This document shows positions 42,606 through 53,003 of a stretch of DNA of 64,000 bases, piece after piece. The stretch is taken from NCBI GenBank assembly GCA_900474095.1, contig UCOA01000001.1:51847-115846 (forward strand), written 5' to 3'. The notes under the pieces were generated by a model, which saw only the letters and a list, made by a program, of their open reading frames with translations, was not told the origin of the DNA and searched no databases. Each line of letters opens with the position of its first letter. Position 1 is the stretch's first letter. A program made the position numbers and the translations under genes. The DNA is from Hyphomicrobiales bacterium (GTDB lineage Bacteria; Pseudomonadota; Alphaproteobacteria; Rhizobiales; Rhizobiaceae).

Positions 42606-45600
42606 TCAGAACTGGACAGGACAGGAGAAGTCTGACAGGGCCGGAAGGCGGAGCGGGTTGAGAACGGAACCGAATTGTACCTCGAACTCCGCGGCCTGCC
42701 CGTTGTTTTCGAAGCGTGCACGGATGAGATCCTCACCTTCGTGCATCAGCGTGGCCCTGTCAAAGAGACGGAACGGCGACCAGTCTCCGCTTTCGGTCAT
42801 GGCCTGTTGCCAGCCGCCAGGCTGGAAGGCAACGCGCGAGACATTGCTGCCTTCGCTCGATGGCCAGGAAATCGATTTCGCCTGGATCGGCCCGTGGTAG
42901 TAGACCACGCGTTCGCCCTCGATCTCCATCATCACGGCGTTGGCCGAATGTGACAGGGAGACCGGCTTCACCTTGATCGAGATGGCCGGGTTCGTGCCGG
43001 AGGCAGGAAAGAAGGCCCGGCGGATCTTGTCGGCATTCTCGAACTCGGCGATGCCAGCGCTCGGAATGCCGTCGGCGCCGAACGTACCGCGCCATCCCCA
43101 AGGGCTCGAACTGGTGTCGACGAAGGCTTCCAGGCGTTCCTTATAAAAGGTTTGGAACAGACCTCCCGGCCCGAAGAGGCGTACAAAGTCTCCCATCGGC
43201 ACATCGCGTGGGGAGTTCCGGTCGAACGGATAACGGCCCGAGACGATGCTTGAACACAGGTTGGCACCATCGGCCGCCCACAGGTCGTTGATGCGCGCCC
43301 GTGCGGTCTTGACGGCGAGGGAGCCGACATCGACGGCAACTCCTGCCATCCAGACGTCGAGCGGCGGCGGCAGGCTGCGGGCTTCCTGCAGCAGGTCCTG
43401 GTTGGCACTGGTCAACTGGCCGCTGGCGTCGAACACCTGGGCGATCTCTTCCGAAGAGGTGGAGGCGCGCGACAGCTGGCTATAGACATTCCGCAAAAGC
43501 GGCTGCAGCGCCTGAACCTTGGATCTGGGCGCCTCTTGCGATCCATCGTCCTGGCCCGCGGCGTTCTGAGGCACTTCGAGCGCAGTGCGAAGGCCGGCAT
43601 ACATATCCGGCGCATTGGCGGATCCGGAGAGCGCCGTGATCAGCGTGCCTTTCGGCGTTTCGGCGGTCGATGCCAGTTCAGCGCCAGCCAAGGTCCGTAA
43701 ATCGGTTGCAGTGACAATTGATCTCACGGCCGCCTCGACGGGGCTTGGCTCGTTGGCGAGAATGCGCGCCGTCTCGGTCGCATCGGCCGGCGTCTGGGAC
43801 GGCCGGACGCGGATGTCGGCAAGCATGGTCGACCACTGCGACTGAAACGCATCAAAATAGAGTTGCAGCGCGGCCTGCGCGACGCCGTCGACCGTCACCC
43901 CGGGGAACTCGACCTTGCCGCCGCGAACCCATTGTTCATCGATCGCTTCGGCTGCGGCATCGGTTATGCGTGGCAGCACGACTGTCCGGTAGCCGGCGGA
44001 GGTGAACAGGCCTGGGATGCCTTGGCGCAGGGGGGCCTTGGAAGCGCGCGAGAACACCTGCTCGCCGAGCGGACCGAGTGCGTCGGCGGCATTCCAGCCT
44101 GGCAGGGCGCGCGTTTCGCGATAGTTGGCGACGATGTCGTAGGCCCGGCTCGCAAGGCCTTGCGAGCGTATCTTCTCTCGGGCCTGCGCGATCAGCCGGT
44201 CGTCGAGCGCGAGGGGGGGCAGGGCACCACTGGCCAGTGCCTTGACATGGCCGAGCAACGCGTGCCGCGCCGCGGCACGCCCCTCGCCGGGGTAAAGTGC
44301 TACGAACATGTCCTCGGCCTGGAGCGAGACGAACTCGGGATCCAGCCGGCCAAGCCCTCCCAGCATGCCATAGAGCTTCAGCGCGTTGAAGGTCCTGGCC
44401 GTATTGCTGTCAGCTTTCATGTCCTTTTGCGCTTGCACGAGCATGCGCGGCAGGAGTAGCGCATTCAGTGCACGCTGGTATGCGTCGCGATGCCGTCCTT
44501 CGATCTTGCCTTCCTGATCAAGGCCAAAGCTGAACGGCCAGAAGCTTGCTTGCACAAAACCGGTAGGCACGGCCCGCAATTCGTCGAGCGCCGGCATGAC
44601 CCGAAGGAAGTCGGCATCGGACACGTCACGCACCGAGATACCGCGCGCCAGTTCCTCGTAGGTATCCAGGCGCTGTTCGGCATCGGCGAGTGCGTCAATA
44701 TTGCGGACGTAGGTCGCGATCCAGCTCGTGACGATGACGACCAGAACGGCCGCTGCCATCCCATAGGCGCAACGGCGCAGAATGCGTTGCCGGCGCGAAA
44801 GTCGGCGGTCGCGCGCAACCAGGGATGCCTCTGCGAAAATGACTTCCTTGAAAAGGCGTGACAGGAAATAGCTGCGCTTGAGCCGAGGTGCGGCAATCCT
44901 GCTCTCCTCTTGCGTACCGGACGCAAGATAGAGGCCGCGCAACAGGGGAGGTTCGACCAGCTTTGAGCCTGAGCACAGTTCACCCAGCACTTCATGCAGG
45001 CGATCTTTGAGTGCGGCAAGCTCTGCGGGAAAGCGGAAGATGAGGCCGCGTAACCCCACATCCGGCTCCTGTTGCAATCGCTCGATCAGCATGGCGTCGA
45101 CCCGCTCCTGCAGAAGCGCGAATTCCTCCATGAAGCGGTCGGGTAGGTCGGTGGCCTTGTAGCTGTCGTCCAGGCCAAAGGTCATCCCCCACACCTGTTC
45201 GCGGTCGGTCTTGCTGAAGCCGTCGAAAAATTCGACGAAGCCCGCCAGGAGGTCAGCCTTGGTCAAGACGAGGTAGATCGGTATGCGCGCGCCGAGAAAC
45301 TCGTCGAGTTCTGACAGCCGATGACGGATGGCGCGGACCTCCTCCAATTGGGCCTCATGGTCGCGCGTCTTGAGGTCAGCGATCGAGATCGTCACCAGAA
45401 CACCGTTTACCGGCTGTGCGCGGCGGTACTTGCGTAAGAAATTCAGGAAGCCTTCCCAACCGGCTTTGGAGGCACCATTGAGATCGTCCTGGGTGGTATA
45501 GCGTCCGGCCGTATCGATAAGGATTGCCTCGTCGGTGAACCACCAGTTGCAGTTCCGGGTGCCGCCGACACCCTGAACAGAATTGCTGCCGAGCGCGTCA

Positions 45601-46088
45601 CCGAGCGGGAACTTCAACCCGGAATTGGTGAGGACGGTCGTCTTGCCGGAGCCGGCGGCGCCGAAAATCACGTACCAGGGCAGTTCGTAGACGTAGCCGA
45701 AACGCTTGCGCGTAACTCGCCGCAGCAGCGCCAGCGCCTCCTTCAGGCGGTTGTGAATCTCGCTGACTTCGGCCTGTTGGCTGGCAGCGGCGTCCGCGCC
45801 CGCATCCTTGGCGAGATCATCGACGAGTTCCGCATCGCGCTTGCGGGCTCTATAGAAGGAAAGAGCAAGATAGGCGACCCAGGCGCAAAGAACGAAGCCG
45901 ATAGCAACGAGGCGGGCGGTGACGCTTGCCAGCGGCTTGAAATCGCCGAAACCGAGCAGATAACCGTAGAACCAGATGACAACACAGATCGCTGCCACCC
46001 AGATGATGGACAGGAAGCGCGGCCCCAGAAGACCCGCATAGGCTTCGACATAGGAACGGAGCGTATAAAAATAGCTGAGCGGGTTCAT
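42606..46088 (-). CDS. tssM: T6SS membrane complex protein TssM (IcmF/ImpL)
   Basis: 1160 residues. Two N-terminal membrane helices (about 25-45 and 58-77), a cytoplasmic GTPase-like domain with an intact Walker A, GAAGSGKT at residues 143-150, a third helix near 445-465 (YGMAAAVLVVIVTSWIATYV), and a large periplasmic C-terminal region. With TssL it forms the trans-envelope channel. The ATPase site is complete, as in Agrobacterium TssM, and unlike some family members. The start overlaps the tssL stop. Confidence 0.95.
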   Translation of the reverse strand: MNPLSYFYTLRSYVEAYAGLLGPRFLSIIWVAAICVVIWFYGYLLGFGDFKPLASVTARLVAIGFVLCAWVAYLALSFYRARKRDAELVDDLAKDAGADAAASQQAEVSEIHNRLKEALALLRRVTRKRFGYVYELPWYVIFGAAGSGKTTVLTNSGLKFPLGDALGSNSVQGVGGTRNCNWWFTDEAILIDTAGRYTTQDDLNGASKAGWEGFLNFLRKYRRAQPVNGVLVTISIADLKTRDHEAQLEEVRAIRHRLSELDEFLGARIPIYLVLTKADLLAGFVEFFDGFSKTDREQVWGMTFGLDDSYKATDLPDRFMEEFALLQERVDAMLIERLQQEPDVGLRGLIFRFPAELAALKDRLHEVLGELCSGSKLVEPPLLRGLYLASGTQEESRIAAPRLKRSYFLSRLFKEVIFAEASLVARDRRLSRRQRILRRCAYGMAAAVLVVIVTSWIATYVRNIDALADAEQRLDTYEELARGISVRDVSDADFLRVMPALDELRAVPTGFVQASFWPFSFGLDQEGKIEGRHRDAYQRALNALLLPRMLVQAQKDMKADSNTARTFNALKLYGMLGGLGRLDPEFVSLQAEDMFVALYPGEGRAAARHALLGHVKALASGALPPLALDDRLIAQAREKIRSQGLASRAYDIVANYRETRALPGWNAADALGPLGEQVFSRASKAPLRQGIPGLFTSAGYRTVVLPRITDAAAEAIDEQWVRGGKVEFPGVTVDGVAQAALQLYFDAFQSQWSTMLADIRVRPSQTPADATETARILANEPSPVEAAVRSIVTATDLRTLAGAELASTAETPKGTLITALSGSANAPDMYAGLRTALEVPQNAAGQDDGSQEAPRSKVQALQPLLRNVYSQLSRASTSSEEIAQVFDASGQLTSANQDLLQEARSLPPPLDVWMAGVAVDVGSLAVKTARARINDLWAADGANLCSSIVSGRYPFDRNSPRDVPMGDFVRLFGPGGLFQTFYKERLEAFVDTSSSPWGWRGTFGADGIPSAGIAEFENADKIRRAFFPASGTNPAISIKVKPVSLSHSANAVMMEIEGERVVYYHGPIQAKSISWPSSEGSNVSRVAFQPGGWQQAMTESGDWSPFRLFDRATLMHEGEDLIRARFENNGQAAEFEVQFGSVLNPLRLPALSDFSCPVQF

Positions 46089-47617
46089 GGAGATCCGTTT
46101 TCTGCGTCAGGCGTGTTTGTGGCCGGATTGGCGCGAACCGGCACCGATGTGATACCGGCACCTTCGATCTTTTCGCCTGGATCGGTCAGAACCAGTATTT
46201 CGGTGCGTCGGTTCATTTCGCGGCCTTCCGGCGTGTCGTTGCTGGCGATTGGGTCGCTGTCGGCCCGTCCATCGGCGATGATCGCGTTTGCTCCGGCATA
46301 GGCAGCGAGAATGTCGCCGACCGCTTTGGCGCGCGCTTCCGAAAGATGCCAGTTCGAAGGGAACTGCACGGTGCGTATGGGCACATTGTCGGTGTAACCG
46401 ATCACGATCGCGCGAAACTGCTCGGCAGCCAGCGCGCCACCGATCCGTTCAAGCAGGCCGCGGAAAGGGTCGCTGACCTCGGCGCTTCCGACATCGAAGA
46501 GGCCCGAATTGTTGATACGAACGAGAAGCCGCCCGTCGGCATTCGACAGCGTCACCAGCTTGCGCTCGACTTCGGGTTGGAGGAAGGCCAGCAGGTTGTC
46601 GAGGCGACTGGGGGGCTGCTCCGGCTCAGGTTCCGGTTCCAGCTGCCGCGCGGGCGGCTTCGTTACCTCTTCGACCACACGCGGCGTCTCGATCGGCTGC
46701 TGCGGCACCTCTGCCAAAAGGCTCGGCTGCTCTTTTGGCGCCAGGTTGGCAAGCCGTTGAAAGGTGCTGTCCGAGCTGTCATTGAGCGAATAGGTCACGA
46801 AAATGTAGGCGATCGCCAAGGACAGGACGAGAGTCGACAGAAGCGTCCACAGGGCAACCGAGGTGCGAAGCGGCTCGTGGCGCGCCGAGACACCTTGCCA
46901 GTGCGGCGACAATTCACGCTCGAACACGCCATATTGGCCGAGCAGCGTCTTGTAGAGGCTGTCGCGGATGCGGCCGAGTTCCAGCGTGCCTCGATCCGAG
47001 ACGCGGGTTCGGCCCTCGAAGGCGAGCGACAGGCAGAGGTAGATCAGCAGCAAAAGGTCTTTGTTGGTGCCGGGGCTTTGGTGGAAATGATCAAGCAGAT
47101 CAAAGACGCGGTCGCCGCCAGTGACGTCCATGTGGAAGGTCGAGACGAGACCGGAGCGCGCCCACCCGGCGCGCGCGCCCCAGGTTTTGCTGAGGATGAC
47201 ATCGTCGACGGTGGCGCAGACGACGTAGTGGGCTGCTCGGGCTCGCTCGGGACTGATGCGTGCCGCCGCAAGGTCGCGCTCATAGCGGCTGATCGCCTCG
47301 ACGGCCGTACGCCGAAGCTCGTCGACGTCCGGTTGGGTCTCGGAGTGGCGAAGCGCATGCGCAAGGTTGAGCAGCGGCGCGCCCGACTTGACGACGGTCG
47401 GAACACCATGGCCTCCAAGATCGAAATCCTGAACCAGAGATGCGACAGACCAGCCGCGCGACGACGCCTGGCTGCCGCCCTTGGCGTCCTCGAATTCGAC
47501 GACGTCATCGAGCAATTCCGCCATCTTGCGGGCGGATTTCGCCTTGCGGATCCCTTCCTCGGTGATCTCGACGACGGTGGGCAGGTCCTGCCAGGAAGAT
47601 GAGCGTTCGTTGGTCAT
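46085..47617 (-). CDS. tssL: T6SS membrane complex protein TssL with OmpA-like domain (ImpK)
   Basis: 510 residues. The cytoplasmic DotU domain covers about 85-240, one membrane helix is at about 270-290 (ALWTLLSTLVLSLAIAYIFV), and a Pro/Glu-rich spacer leads to a periplasmic OmpA peptidoglycan-binding domain (VIGYTDNVPIRTVQF, DTPEGREMNRRTEILV). In Agrobacterium the N-terminal Thr is phosphorylated by PpkA. The start overlaps the tssK stop as ATGA. Confidence 0.95.
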   Translation of the reverse strand: MTNERSSSWQDLPTVVEITEEGIRKAKSARKMAELLDDVVEFEDAKGGSQASSRGWSVASLVQDFDLGGHGVPTVVKSGAPLLNLAHALRHSETQPDVDELRRTAVEAISRYERDLAAARISPERARAAHYVVCATVDDVILSKTWGARAGWARSGLVSTFHMDVTGGDRVFDLLDHFHQSPGTNKDLLLLIYLCLSLAFEGRTRVSDRGTLELGRIRDSLYKTLLGQYGVFERELSPHWQGVSARHEPLRTSVALWTLLSTLVLSLAIAYIFVTYSLNDSSDSTFQRLANLAPKEQPSLLAEVPQQPIETPRVVEEVTKPPARQLEPEPEPEQPPSRLDNLLAFLQPEVERKLVTLSNADGRLLVRINNSGLFDVGSAEVSDPFRGLLERIGGALAAEQFRAIVIGYTDNVPIRTVQFPSNWHLSEARAKAVGDILAAYAGANAIIADGRADSDPIASNDTPEGREMNRRTEILVLTDPGEKIEGAGITSVPVRANPATNTPDAENGSP

Positions 47618-48954
47618 TCTCTAAGGGCCCATAGCTCCAATTCAAGCCCGGGAAACTCGCCGGCCAGATGCAGGGCGATCGCGCCTGATGTATCCAGCTG
47701 TTTCCAGAGCGGGTTCTTGGTATCGAGTTCGAAATAGATGGTGCCTGAGCGATAAGGCAATTGTCGCGGGAGCACCGGAAGCGGTCGGACCGGGATGCCT
47801 GCCAACGCCACGTTGACCAGCTCGGCGATGCGTTCGACCGGGCCGATCTTGATCTGCGCCGGCAGTTTGCGGCGCACGTCTTCCGCCGACATTTCCGCCC
47901 GCACGGCGAGCACGAAACCGGCGTCCTTGAGGAGGGAGCGGTCGTTGATCATGCCGATGCGTACCCCGTGACGTCGTTCGACGAGTTCGATCGACACCGC
48001 GGCCTGTTCCAGAACTGACGACAACGATGCGCGCAGGTCGTCAAAGACGGCGGCAAAGGTCCCCTTGAGATCGTCATGGCGATAGGGCGGAAAGTCGGTT
48101 GCCCGCTTACTGTCCATGGTAAATGTGGCCAACTCGCCAGCGAGCTGAATGCACTGCTCGTAGAAGACGATGGGGTGAAGCCGCGTCGCATTGGCGGAGA
48201 TATGCTTGAGCATCGGGTCGGCACGATTGAGGATCTGCAGCAGGAAGTAGTCGCCGACCTCGGCGGTGCCGCGTATCGTCGGGTCGCCGATGCGCTCAGC
48301 GATTGCTTCAGCCCGGTGTCGCGTGATGCCGAGAAGTTCCGTGATCAGTTCACTCAGGCGTGGTTGGGCTGCGCAGGTGAGGCTTGGCGCGATATAATCC
48401 GGATCGAGCAAGACTGCCTTGTCGGAACGCACCTCGATGACACGGGCAAGACCGATCAGGTCGTATCCGGAAAGCTCATCGCCGGTCTTGAGGTAACGCA
48501 GGCAGAGGCGGCCGACATCGATCTCAGCCATGAAATCGGTGTCGACATTGGCGTCTGGAGCTTCGTAGTGGCTGGCTGCGAGGCGGACGTGGTTGAGACC
48601 GACACTGCCGTTGAGTGCGACGTCCGGTTTGCCTGGTTGGCGGGCCGGAAGCGCCAGATAGACAATTGCGTTCTTTGTCGACTCGTCAAGGTGGAGCGGT
48701 TGCGGAAGGTCGACGTCGATCGGCGCCTCGAAGGGCGTACCGTCGGGCATGATTCCGCGCAGGTTCGACAAGGCGAACTGGCCTATTGCAAGTGCACTGC
48801 GATCGATACCGATTTCTGCGATACCCCAGGGATAAGGGCTGATGTGGTGGGTCGTGGTTCGAACGAGCCGCTCCGTCCACCGATCGGACTGCTGGAAATG
48901 CTGCACGCGAAGGAACATGCCTTCGCTCCAGGCCACCCTGTTTTCGTTTCTCAT
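47614..48954 (-). CDS. tssK: T6SS baseplate protein TssK (ImpJ)
   Basis: 446 residues with the family opening NRVAWSEGMFLRVQHFQQSDR and the C-terminal shoulder/head domain (GTIYFELDTKNPLWKQL). It links the baseplate to the TssL-TssM membrane complex. ATG 48954 overlaps the stop of the FHA gene as ATGA. An open frame upstream to 49092 lies within that gene and is not used. Confidence 0.95.
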   Translation of the reverse strand: MRNENRVAWSEGMFLRVQHFQQSDRWTERLVRTTTHHISPYPWGIAEIGIDRSALAIGQFALSNLRGIMPDGTPFEAPIDVDLPQPLHLDESTKNAIVYLALPARQPGKPDVALNGSVGLNHVRLAASHYEAPDANVDTDFMAEIDVGRLCLRYLKTGDELSGYDLIGLARVIEVRSDKAVLLDPDYIAPSLTCAAQPRLSELITELLGITRHRAEAIAERIGDPTIRGTAEVGDYFLLQILNRADPMLKHISANATRLHPIVFYEQCIQLAGELATFTMDSKRATDFPPYRHDDLKGTFAAVFDDLRASLSSVLEQAAVSIELVERRHGVRIGMINDRSLLKDAGFVLAVRAEMSAEDVRRKLPAQIKIGPVERIAELVNVALAGIPVRPLPVLPRQLPYRSGTIYFELDTKNPLWKQLDTSGAIALHLAGEFPGLELELWALRE

Positions 48955-50198
48955 GTCTTGGGACGTGTCCTTCCTGCGGTATCGGTACTCTGATGATCGC
49001 TCTCGTCGCGTCCAAGCATCGCGGCTCGGAATAGGTCGCGCAGCGAGAGCTGCCGGTTGTCTTTTTCGAATTGGGCGCAGTAAGCGCGCCAATAGCTGCG
49101 GTCGCGGCGCCAGAGCAGCTTACGCGGCTGCGCATCGACCCTGGTTTGAAGAATGCGCGGCTCCATCATGCGGCCCGTTTCGCGCACGAGTTGTTCAAGC
49201 ATTTCGTTCAAGCCGATCTGGCGTTCGATCAGGGTATTGAAACGCTGGATCAGCACGTCCTCTCGATCGGCGGCAAGGAAATCGCCTTCATCGATCGATA
49301 CGGGAAGATCGAGATCGAAGGTCGAATAGGCTCCATCAAGTGCCTCGCCCATCCGGTCGAGGAGCCGTTCAATATGACGCACCGCGGGGTCCCCTTGAGT
49401 GGCAGGTACAACTGCGAGTGCTGTTGCGGACATTTTGGCCGACAAGGTCGGCTCGAGCTCGCAGGGGACGAAAGCCGACGCCATCGCCTCGTCCGGTTCT
49501 GCCCTTATCTCGGCAACGGTGCTTAACCCCGACTTACGGTCCTGGCGTGGTGTCGGAACGGAAACATGCGTGGCGGATTTATGTTCGTAACGGTTGCTGC
49601 CGTCGAAATCGGCGTTCCAGTCGTCGGGCAGAATTTGCCCTGTCACGCCCTCGATCGAGGGCGGGCCGCTCCAGCCGATCTCGACATTGCGTGAAGACGT
49701 CGCACCGGTTTTCTTTTGCGGAGCAACGACAGGTAAATCCGACCACTCGTCACCACCGCGCCGACCAAGAATGCCATTGCCGGTGCTGCCGCCCGGTGCA
49801 ACGTCGGCAAGAATCGATGATATTGTCAGCGGTTCGTCACTGAGTACCAGGTGGGAGGCAGGATCGCCCAAGTCGAGATCCGGCTCACCACTGATGCTTA
49901 CAGAGAAGGAGAGCCCGCCGAATTCGATACGAGACTTGTCCCGCAGACGGGCTGTATCGCCTTCGTGCAATGTCACGCCGTCGACCCGCGAACCGTTGGC
50001 GCTCTGATCACGCAGGACGAAACCGTCGCGGTCGCGCTCGATCGTGCAATGATGCTTTGAGAGGAGCCGTTGAGGGTCCGGCGCCTGCCAGTCGCAGTCC
50101 GCGCCCCGCCCGAGTGTTTTACGGCCCCGCTCGAAGCTGAAGCCTTCTGCGCCGGTGGGGATTGCCTCTCCGGCGATCTGTTTGAGCTCAAGCCGCAT
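48951..50198 (-). CDS. tagH: T6SS FHA-domain protein (Fha/TagH, ImpI)
   Basis: 415 residues. The N-terminal FHA domain, about residues 25-100, has the phosphothreonine-binding signature GRGADCDW, LLSKHHCTIER and DQSANGSRVDG. A variable linker and a conserved C-terminal helical domain follow (LIERQIGLNEMLEQLVRETG). It reads the PpkA phosphorylation state and promotes secretion. No TssJ lipoprotein gene is present next to it, as in Agrobacterium. It overlaps tssG by 11 bases. Confidence 0.92.
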   Translation of the reverse strand: MRLELKQIAGEAIPTGAEGFSFERGRKTLGRGADCDWQAPDPQRLLSKHHCTIERDRDGFVLRDQSANGSRVDGVTLHEGDTARLRDKSRIEFGGLSFSVSISGEPDLDLGDPASHLVLSDEPLTISSILADVAPGGSTGNGILGRRGGDEWSDLPVVAPQKKTGATSSRNVEIGWSGPPSIEGVTGQILPDDWNADFDGSNRYEHKSATHVSVPTPRQDRKSGLSTVAEIRAEPDEAMASAFVPCELEPTLSAKMSATALAVVPATQGDPAVRHIERLLDRMGEALDGAYSTFDLDLPVSIDEGDFLAADREDVLIQRFNTLIERQIGLNEMLEQLVRETGRMMEPRILQTRVDAQPRKLLWRRDRSYWRAYCAQFEKDNRQLSLRDLFRAAMLGRDESDHQSTDTAGRTRPKT

Positions 50199-51204
50199 CT
50201 TTGACCTCCGTGCGACGGCCGCCTTTCATCGACAGCGGTTCGAGGATGATCGCGTCTGCGCTGTCGCGTGCGGCCGGAGCCACCCGCGCCCAGCTGTTCC
50301 AGCCGAGTCTTGCGGGTTGGTTCGGATCACCGAGCCTGCAGTGCGGAATCTGTTCTTTCTTCAGGATGACCTGTACGTCGAAATCGAGCGTCGATCCGAC
50401 ATACAGTCGGGTCAGTGAAAAGATCTCCGCCACAGCGTGGCCGCCGGGGGTAAGCAGCAGGTAGTCCGAATAGTCGAGCGGTCCGATGACGACGCGGAAG
50501 CCGCCACTGAAATCTTGTACGAAGGCGCCCGCGGAAGCGTTGACGCCCAGCTGGACACCACTTCCTTCCATGTGGCTACGCTCCTGAAAGGGGATCGACA
50601 GCCAGCGGCCGCGGAACTGCTCGATTTCGATTGGAAGTCCGGTGAATTCGCGCAGCATCGCCCGAAGATTGGACATGTTGCGGCTGCGTGCGGCAAAGAA
50701 ACCGCTGAAGCGCAGGATGAGCTGGTCGTCGACGCCGCTCCGTTCCTTCAGTCGGGCCGTGCCGAAACCGGTCAAGGCGAACAGGCTGGTGATGAACGCG
50801 TTGTCCTTGCGGTCGCGGTTCCAGCGCATCCGACGGGCGATGCGGTATTTCTCGGCTGCCCCCGCGAAGAGCTCGCTCAAACGAGCGCTGAAGAGATCGA
50901 GGAAAGCCCCGAGCGCGCCAGACCGGTTGCGCTCCTCGCGTATCACCAGTTCGTTATAAAAGGGCGGCATCGAGCCGAGCGGCCCGATCAACGCCGCCAG
51001 ACCGCTGACGAGTGAAGCCTTGCCGTCCTTGAGGCGAAAACCGCTGACGGCCAGCGGGGCTGGCGAGACGCCGCAATGCGTCCTGACATCCAGATCTCCG
51101 TCTGCAAAAGCCTCGGCGACGCGAAAGGCTGTTGTCGGTTCGAACCGGCCAGGGTCTTGCTCGAGCAGTGCAGCGAGCGTCTGTGTCTCAGGTTGCGTGA
51201 TCAT
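50188..51204 (-). CDS. tssG: T6SS baseplate protein TssG (ImpH)
   Basis: 338 residues with TssG hallmarks: an early PLAVSGFRL segment, SMPPFYNELVIRE, FLDLFSARLSELF, and a C-terminal VIGPLDYSDYLLLTPGG. It forms the baseplate wedge with TssE and TssF. ATG 51204 (MITQPETQT) fits the family; the open frame to 51258 would overlap tssF. The gap after tssF is 17 bp. Confidence 0.93.
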   Translation of the reverse strand: MITQPETQTLAALLEQDPGRFEPTTAFRVAEAFADGDLDVRTHCGVSPAPLAVSGFRLKDGKASLVSGLAALIGPLGSMPPFYNELVIREERNRSGALGAFLDLFSARLSELFAGAAEKYRIARRMRWNRDRKDNAFITSLFALTGFGTARLKERSGVDDQLILRFSGFFAARSRNMSNLRAMLREFTGLPIEIEQFRGRWLSIPFQERSHMEGSGVQLGVNASAGAFVQDFSGGFRVVIGPLDYSDYLLLTPGGHAVAEIFSLTRLYVGSTLDFDVQVILKKEQIPHCRLGDPNQPARLGWNSWARVAPAARDSADAIILEPLSMKGGRRTEVKDAA

Positions 51205-51221
51205 GATCCCGGTCACACCTC

Positions 51222-53003
51222 CTAGAGCAACGGCCGCTCGGCCGCACGCGCTGGCCACCGTGCGACGGGCGCCGACTGACCTTTCAGCGATACGGTGAGC
51301 CGCGTGAAACTGTTGACGGATGTGTAAAGCGAGAAGAAGCGGTCCAGCACGGCGCCGAAAAGATAGGTTGAGGCCCGGTCGATTGCGGCGGGATCGAAAT
51401 CCAGCGCGATTTCGGTACCCGGCACCATGCCGCCGCCCCTTAACCGAGCGACTGAGCCGTGTGCTTCGATGCGCACGATGGCATCGACGAGCTGCCGCGT
51501 TTCGGCGCTGTCGCGAAAGGCGTAAAGCGAAAGTATATCCTTGAGCGCTGCGCCGTCGTTGTCGAAGATCGACAGATGGTTCAGCAACAAGTGTGACATC
51601 AACCGCCAGCTGCGGCCCTCTTCCTGGTTCATCCGTACCGAGGGGGTCGGCGGCATCAAGGCATGAACCGACGACACGGCCTCGTTGCCGGAGACCAATT
51701 GCAGGTAGGGATGGCCGCCGCCGAAAGGCAGTTGTTCAGGAAGATCGCGGTTCAGGCAGATCGCATCGATGCTGGCGACCGCATCGAAGGCGACCGCGGG
51801 GTGTTGCATGCGATCGACAAAGGCGACCTCCATATCGGACATGCCGTCGTCTTCGTCGAAACGGCGCGACGCCTGCCAATAGACAGATCCGGAGCCGCCA
51901 CGCTGGGAACGCCCGAAGAACGGCGGGCAGACCTCGTCGCCAAACTGTGGCCCCGTCAGCAGGACCTTCTCGATCATGTAGATCTCGCGGGTGGTTTGGC
52001 GGCGCGCGTCGGGCAGAAGCGGATATTCGGTGCGCGCGCCATCGAGCGGCACCGGTTCGCAGGTCTGCCTGAACAAGTTGACGACCGGTGTGGCGTTGAG
52101 TGCGAAATCGCCCACTGAGACCGTCCGCTCCAGTTTTGTGTCGCTGGCATCGAGATAAATGAAGACGTCGAGGGTGTGACCGCTCCAGGCGTCGAGGCCA
52201 TGGATATCGAGGAAGAGGAATTTTCGCGGCATCGCGAAGAATTCGGTCAGAAGACGATATCCTCCGAAGCTCGACGTCGGGTATGGCAACATCGACTGTT
52301 CCGCGTCGAACCCCACGGGCTTCAGAGTGGTACCTGGCAAGAACACAGGCGCAGTGTCGTCGGCATGCCGGGCGAGCGCGAGCCCAAGGGTATGGTTTGC
52401 CATCAATTCATACAGCGAGACCGCCAGCTGCCAGGGCGAGGCGATATAGAGCCGCAACGATTTGAGGCCGATCTCGGCCAGGGGTATACGCATATCACGC
52501 GAACGGATCGACAATTTGAGGCAGCTTGCAGCGCCGGCATAGGGCGATGCGGGCGCGCTGATCGGCTGTCCTGACAGCGATGCGGCTGCGATCTCCACCG
52601 GTACGACCTCAACGTCCTGGGTGGTGCGAAACCGGCAGGACTCACCGCGCACCGGTTCGGCGACGATTTCGGTGTGGCGCGGCACGATCTGTGGCGACGT
52701 TAGTGCCTCACTGGGCTCCAGACGGACAATGCTCATAGATGGCAACGGCGCGAGGTAATGCGGGTAGAGTGTTTCCAGCAACCCATCCGTGAGTTCCGGA
52801 AACTCGTCGTCGAGCTTCTGGCGCACACGGGCAGCGGAATAGGCAAAACTCTGGATCAGCCGCTCGACATGCGGGTCGTCGGCGACATCGCCGGTCATGC
52901 GCAGGCGCCCCGCAATCTTTGGAAAAGCGTCGGCAAAGCGCGCAGCGCGCCGGCGTAGCGCCGCCAGTTCATCGCTGTAGCGGTGCATGAAGCCTTCAGC
53001 CAT
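51222..53003 (-). CDS. tssF: T6SS baseplate protein TssF (ImpG)
   Basis: 593 residues. The start MAEGFMHRYSDELAALRRRA and FADAFPKIAGRL, then DPHVERLIQSFAYSAARVRQ, are classic TssF. A YPHYLAPLPSMSIV segment and the end of the chain also match. The ATG at 53003 overlaps the stop of tssE by 8 bases. It builds the baseplate wedge around the spike. Confidence 0.95.
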   Translation of the reverse strand: MAEGFMHRYSDELAALRRRAARFADAFPKIAGRLRMTGDVADDPHVERLIQSFAYSAARVRQKLDDEFPELTDGLLETLYPHYLAPLPSMSIVRLEPSEALTSPQIVPRHTEIVAEPVRGESCRFRTTQDVEVVPVEIAAASLSGQPISAPASPYAGAASCLKLSIRSRDMRIPLAEIGLKSLRLYIASPWQLAVSLYELMANHTLGLALARHADDTAPVFLPGTTLKPVGFDAEQSMLPYPTSSFGGYRLLTEFFAMPRKFLFLDIHGLDAWSGHTLDVFIYLDASDTKLERTVSVGDFALNATPVVNLFRQTCEPVPLDGARTEYPLLPDARRQTTREIYMIEKVLLTGPQFGDEVCPPFFGRSQRGGSGSVYWQASRRFDEDDGMSDMEVAFVDRMQHPAVAFDAVASIDAICLNRDLPEQLPFGGGHPYLQLVSGNEAVSSVHALMPPTPSVRMNQEEGRSWRLMSHLLLNHLSIFDNDGAALKDILSLYAFRDSAETRQLVDAIVRIEAHGSVARLRGGGMVPGTEIALDFDPAAIDRASTYLFGAVLDRFFSLYTSVNSFTRLTVSLKGQSAPVARWPARAAERPLL